Under the pieces are notes generated by a model that was given only the letters and a program-made list of their open reading frames with translations, had not been told where the DNA came from and searched no databases. Position numbers and translations under genes: made by a program. A stretch of 64,000 nt of DNA from assembly GCF_019091085.1 (NCBI RefSeq), contig NZ_JAGXJY010000001.1, positions 310,001 to 374,000 of the forward strand. The letters run 5' to 3'. This DNA comes from Mesorhizobium sp. GbtcB19 (GTDB lineage: Bacteria > Pseudomonadota > Alphaproteobacteria > Rhizobiales > Rhizobiaceae). Below, piece after piece: positions 8,254-17,400 of the stretch (the first letter of the stretch is position 1; each line of letters opens with the position of its first letter).

Positions 8254-10470
8254 ATGGGGTTGGTGACTTGGGGACGGACGGGCCTGGCGGGCGATAGCGC
8301 GGGTCCGGGCTTCCGATCTATGGCGAAGGCAATCGCCGCATTGATGACCGGCGCGGCGGCGATCGCGCTCAGTGCGCCGGCTGCGCAAGCCCAACAGGCC
8401 GCGCAGCCGGCGGTCAGCCAGCAGGCCGATCAGAAAAAGAAGGCTGACGAGAAGGCCGCCGCGGAAGGAACCTTGCTCGACAAGATCCTGGTCATCAGCC
8501 GCACCGGCGAGACGGCGATCCAGTCGCTGGCTTCTGCCAGCCATGTCGGCCAGGAGCAGCTCGACCGCCGCATGGCGACGACGCCGAACGAGATGCTGCT
8601 CGGCGTGCCCGGCGTCGCCGTGCAGGCCGACGCGCGCCGCGTCTCCTCCAGCATCAACATCCGCGGCCTGCAGGATTTCGGCCGCGTCGCGGTGATCGTC
8701 GACGGCGCAAGGCAGGATTTCCAGCGCTCGGACCACGGCACCCAGTCGACTTTCTATGTCGACCCCGAGCTGATCAAATCGGTCGACGTCATCCGCGGCC
8801 CGGTCGCCAACACCTACGGTTCCGGCGCTATCGGCGGTGTCGTCTTCTTCGACACCAAGGACGCGGCGGATTTCCTGAAGCCGGAGGAAACCTGGGCCGC
8901 CTCGCTGACCGGCCGCTATGAAAGCAACGGCAAGGGCTGGACCACCAGCGCCACCGGCGCCTACCGGATCAACGAGAACTGGGACGTCCTGGGCAACATC
9001 GTCTACCGCGACTACGACAACTACAAGAACGGCGGCGGCGACACCGTCGCCGGCACCGGTTTCGACGTGCTGAGCGGCATGCTCAAGACCTCCATACGCC
9101 CGACCGAGAACAGCGAGCTCAAGCTTGGCTGGGTCGGCTCCAAGGACGGCTGGACCGAGACCAGCGGCGGCGTGCCGGCCAACGACGTCGATCTCAAGTC
9201 GAACACCTTTACCGCCCGCTACAACATCACCGACGACGCCAAGAGCTGGCTCGACCTCCACATCAACGCCTCCTACAACAGAACGAATCTCGACCTGACG
9301 ACGCTTGTCCCGCAGAAGCGGTTCGACCCCACCACCGGCCTGCCGGTGGTGCTGCCGGCTGGTTCGCTCTCGACCTTCGATGTCGGCACGACCGGCATCG
9401 ACATCTGGAACACCTCGCGCTTCGAGACCGCGAGCGTAGCCCACGAATTGACCTATGGTGGCGACTGGGTCGGCGACGATGTCGAGACCGGCGGCACCGC
9501 CGGCGGCGACAGCTTCTACACGCCGTCAGGCAAGCGCACCGTCTCCGGCGCCTACGTCCAGGACAAGCTGACCTGGGAATGGCTCGAGGTCATTGGCGGC
9601 CTGCGCTATGACAATTACAGCCTGAAGGATTCCAAGAACGAGACATCCGGCGACAAGGTATCGCCGCGCGTCACCGTCGGTGTTACGCCCTTTGAAAGCG
9701 CCGGCCTGGCTGGCCTGCAATTCTATGGCACCTATGCTGAAGGCTATCGCTCGCCCTCGCTGACCGAGACGCTGATCAGCGGCAACCATCCGGCCGGCGT
9801 CAGCTTCCCGTTCCTGCCCAACCCGAACCTGAAGCCCGAGACCGGCAAGACGGTCGAGTTCGGCGTCAACTACAAGCAGAACGACATCATCGCGGCGGGC
9901 GACGCGCTGCGGCTCAAGGCCGCCTATTTCAACAACAATGTCGACGATTACATCGACGGCGTGACGCTCTCGCCGTTCGACCCCACCAGCGGCTGCCCGT
10001 TCGGCCCCGGCATTCCGATCTGCTTCCAGTACCAGAACTTCGCCAAGGCCAAGATCAACGGCTTCGAGCTGGAAAGCGTCTACGACGCCGGCTGGGGCTA
10101 TGCCGGGCTGTCAGCCTCGATCATCAACGGCCACACCATCTCCTACGAGGGCGAGCGGGCCGATCTGGCCACCATCCCGTCTTCGCAGGTGACGGCCCAG
10201 CTCGGCTTGCGCTTCCTCGAGGACAAGCTGACCGTCGGCGGCGAAGTGCAGTACAACGGCAAGCCGAAGGGCAATGCAGTGGCCAAGGACTATACGCTGG
10301 TCAACGCCTTCGCCAGCTACCAGGCGACCGACAATTTCAAGGTCGACTTCCGCGCCGACAATCTGTTCGACGTCAAATACACCAACCCGCTCAACGGCAG
10401 CACGACCGCCGTTCTCTATGAACCCGGCGTCACGCTGAAGCTGGCGGCAACCATGCGCTTTGGAGGCTAG
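8254..10470 (+). CDS. TonB-dependent heme/hemoglobin receptor
   Basis: A 738-residue outer-membrane receptor, orthologous in position to BhuR/ShmR/HmuR. A signal peptide (MAKAIAALMTGAAAIALSAP, ending AQA) begins at residue 23, so the start could instead be ATG 8320; GGAG seven bases before 8254 favours the longer form. The plug follows at about residues 85-200 (SSINIRGLQDFGRVAVIVDG, IRGPVANTYGSGAIGG), then a 22-strand barrel ending in a C-terminal aromatic pattern. A heme-receptor signature is visible as YRSP, a nearby His, and NPNLKPE around residues 500-530. It is divergent from hmuP and heads a run with the unknown 10477 gene, tonB and hmuQ. Confidence 0.92.
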   Translation: MGLVTWGRTGLAGDSAGPGFRSMAKAIAALMTGAAAIALSAPAAQAQQAAQPAVSQQADQKKKADEKAAAEGTLLDKILVISRTGETAIQSLASASHVGQEQLDRRMATTPNEMLLGVPGVAVQADARRVSSSINIRGLQDFGRVAVIVDGARQDFQRSDHGTQSTFYVDPELIKSVDVIRGPVANTYGSGAIGGVVFFDTKDAADFLKPEETWAASLTGRYESNGKGWTTSATGAYRINENWDVLGNIVYRDYDNYKNGGGDTVAGTGFDVLSGMLKTSIRPTENSELKLGWVGSKDGWTETSGGVPANDVDLKSNTFTARYNITDDAKSWLDLHINASYNRTNLDLTTLVPQKRFDPTTGLPVVLPAGSLSTFDVGTTGIDIWNTSRFETASVAHELTYGGDWVGDDVETGGTAGGDSFYTPSGKRTVSGAYVQDKLTWEWLEVIGGLRYDNYSLKDSKNETSGDKVSPRVTVGVTPFESAGLAGLQFYGTYAEGYRSPSLTETLISGNHPAGVSFPFLPNPNLKPETGKTVEFGVNYKQNDIIAAGDALRLKAAYFNNNVDDYIDGVTLSPFDPTSGCPFGPGIPICFQYQNFAKAKINGFELESVYDAGWGYAGLSASIINGHTISYEGERADLATIPSSQVTAQLGLRFLEDKLTVGGEVQYNGKPKGNAVAKDYTLVNAFASYQATDNFKVDFRADNLFDVKYTNPLNGSTTAVLYEPGVTLKLAATMRFGG

Positions 10471-10476
10471 GAGAAT

Positions 10477-10929
10477 ATGAAGCGCTTGATGACATCCTTT
10501 CGTCTGCTGACCCCGACGTTTGCGATGTCGCTTGCAGCGGTGCCGGCGTGGGCGCAGTCCGCGCCGGCTCCGGCCCCAGCTTCGACATTGAGTCTCGAAC
10601 TCAATGCCGCGCAGCCTTTGGAAAAAGGCTGCCGGCTGACCTTCGTCGTCAACAACGCGCTCGGAACCGACCTGTCGAAGGCCGCGTTCGAGATCGCGTT
10701 GTTCAACGGGGCCGGCATTGTCGACCGCCTCACCGTGCTCGACTTCAAGGACCTGCCGGCCGGCAAGACCAAAGTCACCCGCTTCGACCTTGCCGGCGCC
10801 GATTGCGGCAAGCTCAGCCGCGTGCTGATCAACAGCGCGACCGAATGCACCGGCAACGGCGTCGAGCCGGCGACCTGCATGCGCGGCCTGAAGACGTCGA
10901 CCAGGACCGCCATCGCTTTCGGGGTCTGA
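10477..10929 (+). CDS. Periplasmic protein of unknown function in the heme locus
   Basis: A 150-residue protein that I cannot assign to a named family. A signal peptide covers about residues 1-26 (ending PAWAQS). The mature part resembles a beta-sandwich and contains four cysteines (in KGCRLTF, ADCGKLS, TECTGN and ATCMRG), which could form two disulfides in the periplasm. Segments LEKGCRLTFVVNN and LDFKDLPAGKTKVTRFDL suggest an immunoglobulin-like fold. It starts six bases after the receptor stop with GGAG upstream, and six bases before the tonB frame, so it should be iron-regulated and exported with the receptor system. A role in TonB-dependent heme uptake is inferred from position only. Confidence 0.75.
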   Translation: MKRLMTSFRLLTPTFAMSLAAVPAWAQSAPAPAPASTLSLELNAAQPLEKGCRLTFVVNNALGTDLSKAAFEIALFNGAGIVDRLTVLDFKDLPAGKTKVTRFDLAGADCGKLSRVLINSATECTGNGVEPATCMRGLKTSTRTAIAFGV

Positions 10930-10935
10930 CAAGCG

Positions 10936-12018
10936 GTGGGCTGCGAGCCGGCACGGACCACCCTTGCACTGGCCGCCGCCGGCATGGGCTTGGCGCTGCC
11001 TGCGGCAACCGATCTTGATTTGACAATGTCGGGTCGCTTGCCGCAGGTCTCCCCGCGAGCCATGCAGGATATCGATCCCCTCCCTGACACCGACAGCGAA
11101 CCGGCGATCCCGCCGGCCGAGCCGCTCGCGCAGCAATCAGCGGCTGACCGCAAATGGCCGGTGGCGATCATCGCCTCCGGCTTGCTGCATGCCGCCGTCG
11201 CGGCGGCGTTTTTCATCGCGCCCGCCGACATGTTCGAATCCACCGATGCGATCCAGGCACAAGGCACCGATCGGTCGGGTGCCGATGTCACCGGCAACGT
11301 TCTCGAAAACCAGCCTTCCGGCGCGGTGAATGTCACCCTGGTTGCAGATCCGCGACCTCCCGAGCCTGAAACTGCTCAGCCCGCACCGCCAACCGAGGCG
11401 CCGCAACCCGATACGAACCAGCCGACGCCGCAGCGAGCACCGGAAGCCATCAGGCAGGCAGCTGCCGCTCCCGAGATACTGGCGACGGACTCCCCGCGCC
11501 TGGACGATCAGACCGTCGCCGCGAGCAGTGAACCGGCGGCGTCGCCAAGTCCGGCGCCAGGCGCCGATGCGTCCCCCGCCGAAGCCGCCCAGCCACCGAT
11601 CCCGAGCACGAAGCCGGATGCAGCCGCCGGATCCCCACGGCCGATCGCGACGCTTGGCGCAACAACCGATGGCAATGAAGCCGACGATGGGAAGATTGCC
11701 AGCAAGGGCGGGAAACAGACCGCGACTGGCAATGCCCTGGAATCCCGTTACAGCGGCGAAATCCAGAAGAAGCTCGCTCGCGCCAACCGTCGCGTTTCGA
11801 AATCGGTCCAGGCAAAGGCCCGCAACAATGCCAGGGTGGTTTTCATCGTCGCGGCCGACGGCAGCATCAGCGATCTGCAACTCGCCGAAAGCTCAGGGTC
11901 TCCGGAGCTGGATGAATTCGCCTTGACGCTGGTTCGCAAGCAAGCCCCCTTCCCTCCCATTCCGCCCGAGACGGGAAGGTCGAGCTGGCTGTTCAAGGCG
12001 CGGATCGGTCCTTTTTGA
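10936..12018 (+). CDS. tonB: Energy transducer TonB
   Basis: Up to 360 residues from GTG 10936; ATG 11026 or 11062 are alternatives, and 11062 would give the usual short cytoplasmic tail before the membrane helix (WPVAIIASGLLHAAVAAAFFIA). None of the starts has a strong ribosome site; high third-position GC before 11062 argues the longer frame may be translated. A Pro/Ala-rich spacer of about 170 residues spans the periplasm, followed by a C-terminal TonB domain (about residues 270-360) with ARVVFIVAADGSISDLQL and PFPPIPP. It transmits proton-motive force to the receptor. It is a dedicated tonB within the heme-uptake run. Confidence 0.9.
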   Translation: MGCEPARTTLALAAAGMGLALPAATDLDLTMSGRLPQVSPRAMQDIDPLPDTDSEPAIPPAEPLAQQSAADRKWPVAIIASGLLHAAVAAAFFIAPADMFESTDAIQAQGTDRSGADVTGNVLENQPSGAVNVTLVADPRPPEPETAQPAPPTEAPQPDTNQPTPQRAPEAIRQAAAAPEILATDSPRLDDQTVAASSEPAASPSPAPGADASPAEAAQPPIPSTKPDAAAGSPRPIATLGATTDGNEADDGKIASKGGKQTATGNALESRYSGEIQKKLARANRRVSKSVQAKARNNARVVFIVAADGSISDLQLAESSGSPELDEFALTLVRKQAPFPPIPPETGRSSWLFKARIGPF

Positions 12019-12063
12019 ACCTCACCTTAAATCCCGGAATTCGTGCATTTCGAAAGGAAACCA

Positions 12064-12378
12064 ATGTACATCGCCATGAACCGCTTCAAGGTCCAGAACG
12101 GCTCTGAGGAGGCTTTCGAGGACGTCTGGAAGAACCGCGATTCCAGCCTCTCCGAAATGCAGGGTTTCAGGGAATTCCACCTGCTGCGCGGGCCGGTCAA
12201 CGAGACCGAGGGCTACACGCTGTTTGCCTCGCACACCGTCTGGGCAAGCCAGGAGGATTTCGTCGCCTGGACGAAGTCGGAGAATTTCCGCGCCGCCCAC
12301 CGCAACGCCGGCGGTTCGAAGGTGCACTATCTCGGCCATCCGCAATTCGAGGGCTTTTCGGTCGTCGAAGGCGCATAA
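12064..12378 (+). CDS. hmuQ: Heme-degrading monooxygenase HmuQ (IsdG-type)
   Basis: A 104-residue ferredoxin-like protein from ATG 12064, with AAAGGA upstream; an in-frame ATG at 12043 is less likely. The three catalytic residues of IsdG-type heme oxygenases are present with the right spacing: Asn6 (MNRFKV), Trp69 (FVAWTKSENF) and His79 (AAHRN). The protein would bind imported heme and open the ring to release iron. HmuQ/HmuD proteins of Bradyrhizobium are the nearest known group. It closes the receptor-tonB run, 45 bases after tonB. The general annotation 'antibiotic biosynthesis monooxygenase' would miss this role. Confidence 0.9.
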   Translation: MYIAMNRFKVQNGSEEAFEDVWKNRDSSLSEMQGFREFHLLRGPVNETEGYTLFASHTVWASQEDFVAWTKSENFRAAHRNAGGSKVHYLGHPQFEGFSVVEGA

Positions 12379-12488
12379 GACAGGCCTGCGACAAACGAGA
12401 TCGTTTCGCGCCAGCCAGCAAAGGCGGGGCGCCACGTCCGCTCATTGCCGAACGGTCGGATACAGCTTTCGAGGCTTCGCTGCTAAGC

Positions 12489-13073
12489 TCAGAGGGCGGC
12501 CATCACCATCGGAACCGTCGCCAGCAGCCGTTTTCTGCTGACGCCATCACGGGCCTGAACGGATAGGCCGTGCAGCGCCAGAGCGACAAAATCGCCAAGC
12601 GCTTCTGCATCTGCATCCGGTTCAAGCTCAGCTTCTGAAACTGCCTGCTGGAAACGCGCAATGAGGGCTGCGGTCTGTGCTCGCCGATGATCGGCGAGCA
12701 GATCGCGGACTGCCTGGTTCTCCGAAGCGAAGTTGACCGCCGCCGAGACGATCATGCAACCTTTCGGCGCGTCGCCGTCACGGGTGTAAAGCTCGATCGC
12801 GTCCATCAGGATGCGCTCGACGGCGGCGCGAGCGCTCGGCGCCTCCTCCAGCGCGCGCAGCGCGAACCCGCCCTCATTCGCTTGATACAGGCCAACCGCC
12901 TCTCGGAAAAGTGCCTGCTTCGACCCAAACGCCGCATAGATGCGGGCGGACGCTAGGTCCAACTCCCCGACGAGGTCGGCCATCGAAACACCCTCGTAGC
13001 CACGGGCCCAGAACAGGTCGCGGGCCTTGGCCAGCGCCTCGCCGCGGTCAAACTCTCTCGGCCGGCCGGCCAT
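12489..13073 (-). CDS. TetR/AcrR family transcriptional regulator
   Basis: A 194-residue TetR protein from ATG 13073 with GGAG upstream; a longer reading to 13139 would cover the operator region. The HTH is at residues 8-55 (FDRGEALAKARDLFWARGY, then VSMADLVGELDLASARIYAAF). The C-terminal domain resembles the TetR_C group found beside oxidoreductase genes. It is divergent from an alcohol dehydrogenase gene, and a perfect 14-bp palindrome lies between them, so repression of itself and the dehydrogenase is likely. The ligand is unknown, possibly an aldehyde or other electrophile handled by the dehydrogenase. Confidence 0.88.
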   Translation of the reverse strand: MAGRPREFDRGEALAKARDLFWARGYEGVSMADLVGELDLASARIYAAFGSKQALFREAVGLYQANEGGFALRALEEAPSARAAVERILMDAIELYTRDGDAPKGCMIVSAAVNFASENQAVRDLLADHRRAQTAALIARFQQAVSEAELEPDADAEALGDFVALALHGLSVQARDGVSRKRLLATVPMVMAAL

Positions 13074-13092
13074 CCCAGTCTCCTTCGCTTCT

Positions 13093-13106
13093 TTGTCGAT
13101 CGACAA
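13093..13106. promoter_or_regulatory. Perfect palindrome, candidate TetR operator
   Basis: TTGTCGATCGACAA is a perfect 14-bp palindrome located 20 bases upstream of the TetR-gene ATG and 66 bases upstream of the dehydrogenase start. TetR dimers bind such palindromes between divergent genes. Binding is inferred. Confidence 0.6.
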
Positions 13107-13171
13107 TAAATCGCTTGACTGTCGTGTGCAAGGCTGCATTCTTGAGTGATCAACAAAGAAAGGGATTGCTT

Positions 13172-14236
13172 ATGCGCGCTGCCGTCATCGAACAACTCCG
13201 AAAGCCCCTCGTGGTGCGCTCTATTCCCGAGCCCGAATGTCCCCCGGACGGCGCCATCATTCGGATTGGTGCAAACGGGATATGCCGCACCGATTGGCAT
13301 CTTTGGACCGATGACTGGGCGTGGCGCGGGATCGCAATCCAGCCTCCGTTCGTGCTCGGCCATGAGTTCGCGGGCATTGTCGAGGAAATAGGAAGCGAGG
13401 TGAGGGGCTGGAAGCGCGGCGACCGCGTTGTCTATCCCATGAACCCGGGCTGCGGCACGTGTTGGCAGTGCCGGGACGGGCATCAAAACGTCTGCGAGCA
13501 CGTCGAGCAATTGGTGCCAGGTGTATCGTTCTGGGGTGCCTTCGCCGAGTATAGCGTCGTACGCCACGCTGACGTAAACCTCGTCCGCGTGCCGGAGACC
13601 ATGCCTCTGCTAAGCGCGGCCAGCCTGGGTTGCCGTTACGTCGCATCGTTCCGCGCCGTGGTCGACCAGGCGGCAACGCGACCTGGGGAGTGGGTTGCCG
13701 TCCATGGTTGCGGCGGCATGGGGATGGCTGCCGTACAGGTAGCGGTCGCCCTTGGCGCGAGGGTAATCGCGATCGATTCTTCCCGGGGCGCGCGCGAGTT
13801 CGCTCGGGAAATCGGTGCCGAGCATGCCATCGATCCCGCCGAAGCGAACCCCGTCGAGGCGATCCGTCAACTCACGGATGGTGGCGCCCACGCCTCCATC
13901 GACGCCCTAGGTATCGCTGAAACCTGTCTCAACTCCGTTCTCTCGCTGCGTCGCCGAGGACGGCATGTCCAGATCGGGCACACGACCAGCATTGAGAAGG
14001 GGTATGTGCCGCTTCCCATCGACGAGATCCTCCTCAGGGAACTGAAGCTGATTGGCGCATTCGGTTTACAGGGGCATCGCTACGATACGGTGCTCGCGAT
14101 GTGCGAAGCTGGACGCCTCGACCCCGGCAAGCTCGTCCGGCAAACGGTCGATCTTGACGGCGTGACCGGCGTTCTCGAGTCGATGGCCGACTACGGCGTG
14201 GTTGGTATCGCCGCGATTGACTTTGCGATCGAATAG
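13172..14236 (+). CDS. Zinc-dependent alcohol dehydrogenase (MDR family)
   Basis: A 354-residue medium-chain dehydrogenase/reductase starting at ATG 13172 behind AAAGAAAGGG. The catalytic zinc site is visible: Cys in GICRTDWHLW, GHEFAGIVEEIG, and the structural-zinc cysteines in PGCGTCWQCRDGHQNVCEH. The NAD-binding Rossmann motif is VHGCGGMGMAAVQVA. It oxidises an alcohol or reduces an aldehyde with NAD(P); the substrate cannot be told. Expression is probably controlled by the divergent TetR protein through the palindrome at 13093-13106. Base composition is slightly less GC-rich than neighbours. Confidence 0.88.
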   Translation: MRAAVIEQLRKPLVVRSIPEPECPPDGAIIRIGANGICRTDWHLWTDDWAWRGIAIQPPFVLGHEFAGIVEEIGSEVRGWKRGDRVVYPMNPGCGTCWQCRDGHQNVCEHVEQLVPGVSFWGAFAEYSVVRHADVNLVRVPETMPLLSAASLGCRYVASFRAVVDQAATRPGEWVAVHGCGGMGMAAVQVAVALGARVIAIDSSRGAREFAREIGAEHAIDPAEANPVEAIRQLTDGGAHASIDALGIAETCLNSVLSLRRRGRHVQIGHTTSIEKGYVPLPIDEILLRELKLIGAFGLQGHRYDTVLAMCEAGRLDPGKLVRQTVDLDGVTGVLESMADYGVVGIAAIDFAIE

Positions 14237-14424
14237 ATGCGGGCCGAACAGTACCCGGCGTCGTCATCGGGCGCTCGTCTGAGTGACAGCGGCGAGCGCT
14301 TCATTCGTGACCCGCCTTTCGGCGCCGAGCATCTGCGTCGTGCGATCGACGATCTGGCCTCACGTCAACGCGGCGAGCAGGGACCGCTAAGGTTGGGGTT
14401 GTGGGTTCTCTGGCTGCCGGTTTG

Positions 14425-17400
14425 CTAGGCAGCCGCGAGCAGGCTGGCGTTGCCGCCGGCGGCAGTCGTGTCGACGCACACCGCGCGCTCATGCGCATAG
14501 GCCGCCGGGTTGAGCACCTCGCTGACCAGCGGCACGATCGGCCCGGTCCGTTCGGCGATCACCTTGCGCACGATGCGCGCCGCTTCCGGCGTGCCGGAGA
14601 AGGCGACGACATCGACGCGCAGCGACCGCGCCTCGACCGGATCCGGCCGGCCGTCGATGGCCGCCAGCGGCAGGCCCTTGCCGGTCAGCGCCGACAGCGC
14701 CGCCGGCGCGCCCGGCGCCACCGCCAGCACGGCATTGCCGGCCGCGAGCGCCTGGATCGTCTGGGAAAGCAGCGTCTCGGCGTCGGGGCCGAGGCAGAGC
14801 ACGCGGCCACGCGGCGACAGCGACAGCGTGTTGGCCTCGCCGGTCGGTCCGGGCAGGTCGACCTGGCCGAAATCGAGGCTGGCGGCAGCGGCGATCGCCG
14901 CCGCGCCCTTGCCGCGCAGATGCTTGCGCAGGATCGCGACGCGGTCCGGCCGCGTCGACCAGCCGCCCAGCGTCGGATCCGGCAGATTGTCGGCGAGTTC
15001 GGTCGCGGTCACCTTATGGCCGTCGGCAACCTCGGTGCCGGCCTCCGGCCCTTTGCGGAAACGACGCAGATAATGCGGCCCGCCGGCCTTCGGCCCGGTG
15101 CCCGACAGCCCCTCGCCGCCGAAAGGCTGCGAGCCGACGACGGCGCCGATCTGGTTGCGGTTGACATAGATGTTGCCGGCATGGATGCCGTCGACGAAAT
15201 GCTGCACGCGGCCCTCGATGCGGGTGTGCAGGCCGAAGGTCAGGCCGTAGCCCTTGCGGTTGATGGCGGCGATGACCTGGTCGATCTCGTCGGCGTCGAA
15301 GGTCGCGACATGCAACACAGGGCCGAACACCTCGCGCTCCATCTCCTCGATGCCTTTGACGCGGAACACGTGCGGCGCGACGAAACGGCCGGTTGTCGGC
15401 GCTTCCAGCTTGGCGATCAGCCGGCCCTCCTGTCCCTTCTTCTTGCAGTACTCGCTGATCGCAGCTTGCGCCTCGTCGTCGATGACCGGGCCGACATCGG
15501 TCGAGATCAGCCACGGATTGCCGATGTTGAGCGCTTCCATCGCGCCTTTCAGCATCTCCAGCATCTTCTTCTCGACATCCTTCTGGACATAGAGCACGCG
15601 CAGCGCCGAGCAGCGCTGGCCGGCGCTCTGGAAGGAGGACGCCAGGATATCGCGTACCGCCTGTTCGGGAAGCGCCGTGGAATCGACGATCATGGCGTTG
15701 AGCCCGCCGGTTTCGGCAATCAGCATGGCGTCGGGCGCCGCGGTCTCGGCCAGTTGCTTCTCGATCAGCTTGGCGACCTCGGTCGAGCCGGTGAAGCACA
15801 CACCCGCAATGCGCGGATCGGCGGTGAGCGGCGCGCCGACCGTGGGGCCGTCGCCCGGCAGAAGCTGGATGACATCTTCCGGCACGCCGGCCTCGCGCAG
15901 CATTTCCACGGCGCGGAAGGCGATCAGCGGCGTCTGTTCGGCGGGCTTGGCGATCACCGAATTGCCGGTGACCAGCGCCGCCGCGATCTGGCCGGTGAAG
16001 ATCGCCAGCGGGAAATTCCACGGAGAGATGCAGACGATGGCGCCGCGCGCCTCGGTGCCGGCTTCCGCATTCGCCGCCTCGGCCGCGTAGTAGCGCAGGA
16101 AGTCGACCGCCTCGCGCACTTCCGCCACGCCATCGGCCAGCGACTTGCCGGCCTCGCGCGTGGCCAGGGCGAAGAACTCCGGCGCATTGGCCTCATAGAG
16201 GTCGGCGGCGCGGTTGAGGATCGCGGCGCGCTCGGCGACCGGGCGCTTTGCCCAGGCGGGCTGCGCGTCGACCGCGATACGCACGGCGGTCGCCACTTGC
16301 TTGGCCGCGGCCTCGTGCACCGTGCCGACGACCTCGTCGGGCTTGGCCGGGTTGACGATCTGGCGCGGCTTGCCGTAGCCGGCGGCGCGCGTCACCGGCT
16401 TGGCGTGCCAGCGGTCGGCACCGGCGAACTGCGCTCTCGCCTTGTCGAGCGCCGCGAGCGTCACCGGATCGGTGATGTCGAAGCCTTTCGAATTGCGGCG
16501 CCCGGCGCCGAAGATCGCGGCGGGACGCGCGATCGCCGGATTGGCGGCTGGGCCCTGGCTTTCCGCCGTCTGCAGCGGATCGCGCGCGATCTCCTCCGGC
16601 TCGACCTCCTCGTCGGTCAGTTGATGCACGAAGGAGGAGTTGGCGCCGTTCTCCAGCAGGCGCCGCACCAGATAGGCGAGCAGGTCGGAATGCGCGCCGA
16701 CCGGCGCATAGATGCGGCAGCGCGTGCCTTCGGCCTGCCGCACCGTCTCGTGCAGCGCCTCGCCCATGCCGTGCAGGCGCTGGAACTCGAAGCTGTCGCG
16801 ATCCTTCGCCATCGACAGGATCGCGGCGACCGTATGCGCGTTATGCGTGGCGAATTGCGGATAGATGCGGTCGGTCATCGACAGCAGCTTCTTCGCGCAG
16901 GCCATGTAGGAAACGTCGGTGTTGGCCTTGCGGGTGAAGACCGGGTAGCCAGAGAGCCCGAGCGTCTGCGCCCGCTTGATCTCCGTGTCCCAATAAGCGC
17001 CCTTCACCAGCCGCACCATGATCCTGCGGTCGTATTTCTTCGCCAGCGCGTAGAGCCAGTCGATGGCGAAAGCGGCGCGCGGGCCATAGGCTTGTACGAC
17101 AACCCCAAAACCGTCCCATCCAGCGAGCTCCGGCTCGGCCAACACGCGCTCGATGACGTCCAAGGAGAGGTCGAGCCGGTCGGCCTCCTCGGCATCGATG
17201 TTGAGGCCCATGCGCGAATGCCGGGCGGCGAGCGCCAGCGACAGAAGCCGCTCCGCCATCACCGGCAGCATCGTCTCCCGCTGCGCCACCTCGTAGCGCG
17301 GATGCAGCGCAGAGAGCTTGACGGAGATGCCGTGGTTGTAGCGGATGTCGGGGCCGTTCGACCCGGAATCGAGCGAGGAGATGGCATCCGCATAGGCGCG

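Noticed and set aside
12379..12488. Additional small gene between hmuQ and the TetR gene
   Set aside because: No ribosome site and no frame with convincing codon use in 110 bp.
14237..14424. Small open frame after the alcohol dehydrogenase gene
   Set aside because: No ribosome site or family resemblance, and the frame is of a length expected by chance in GC-rich DNA.
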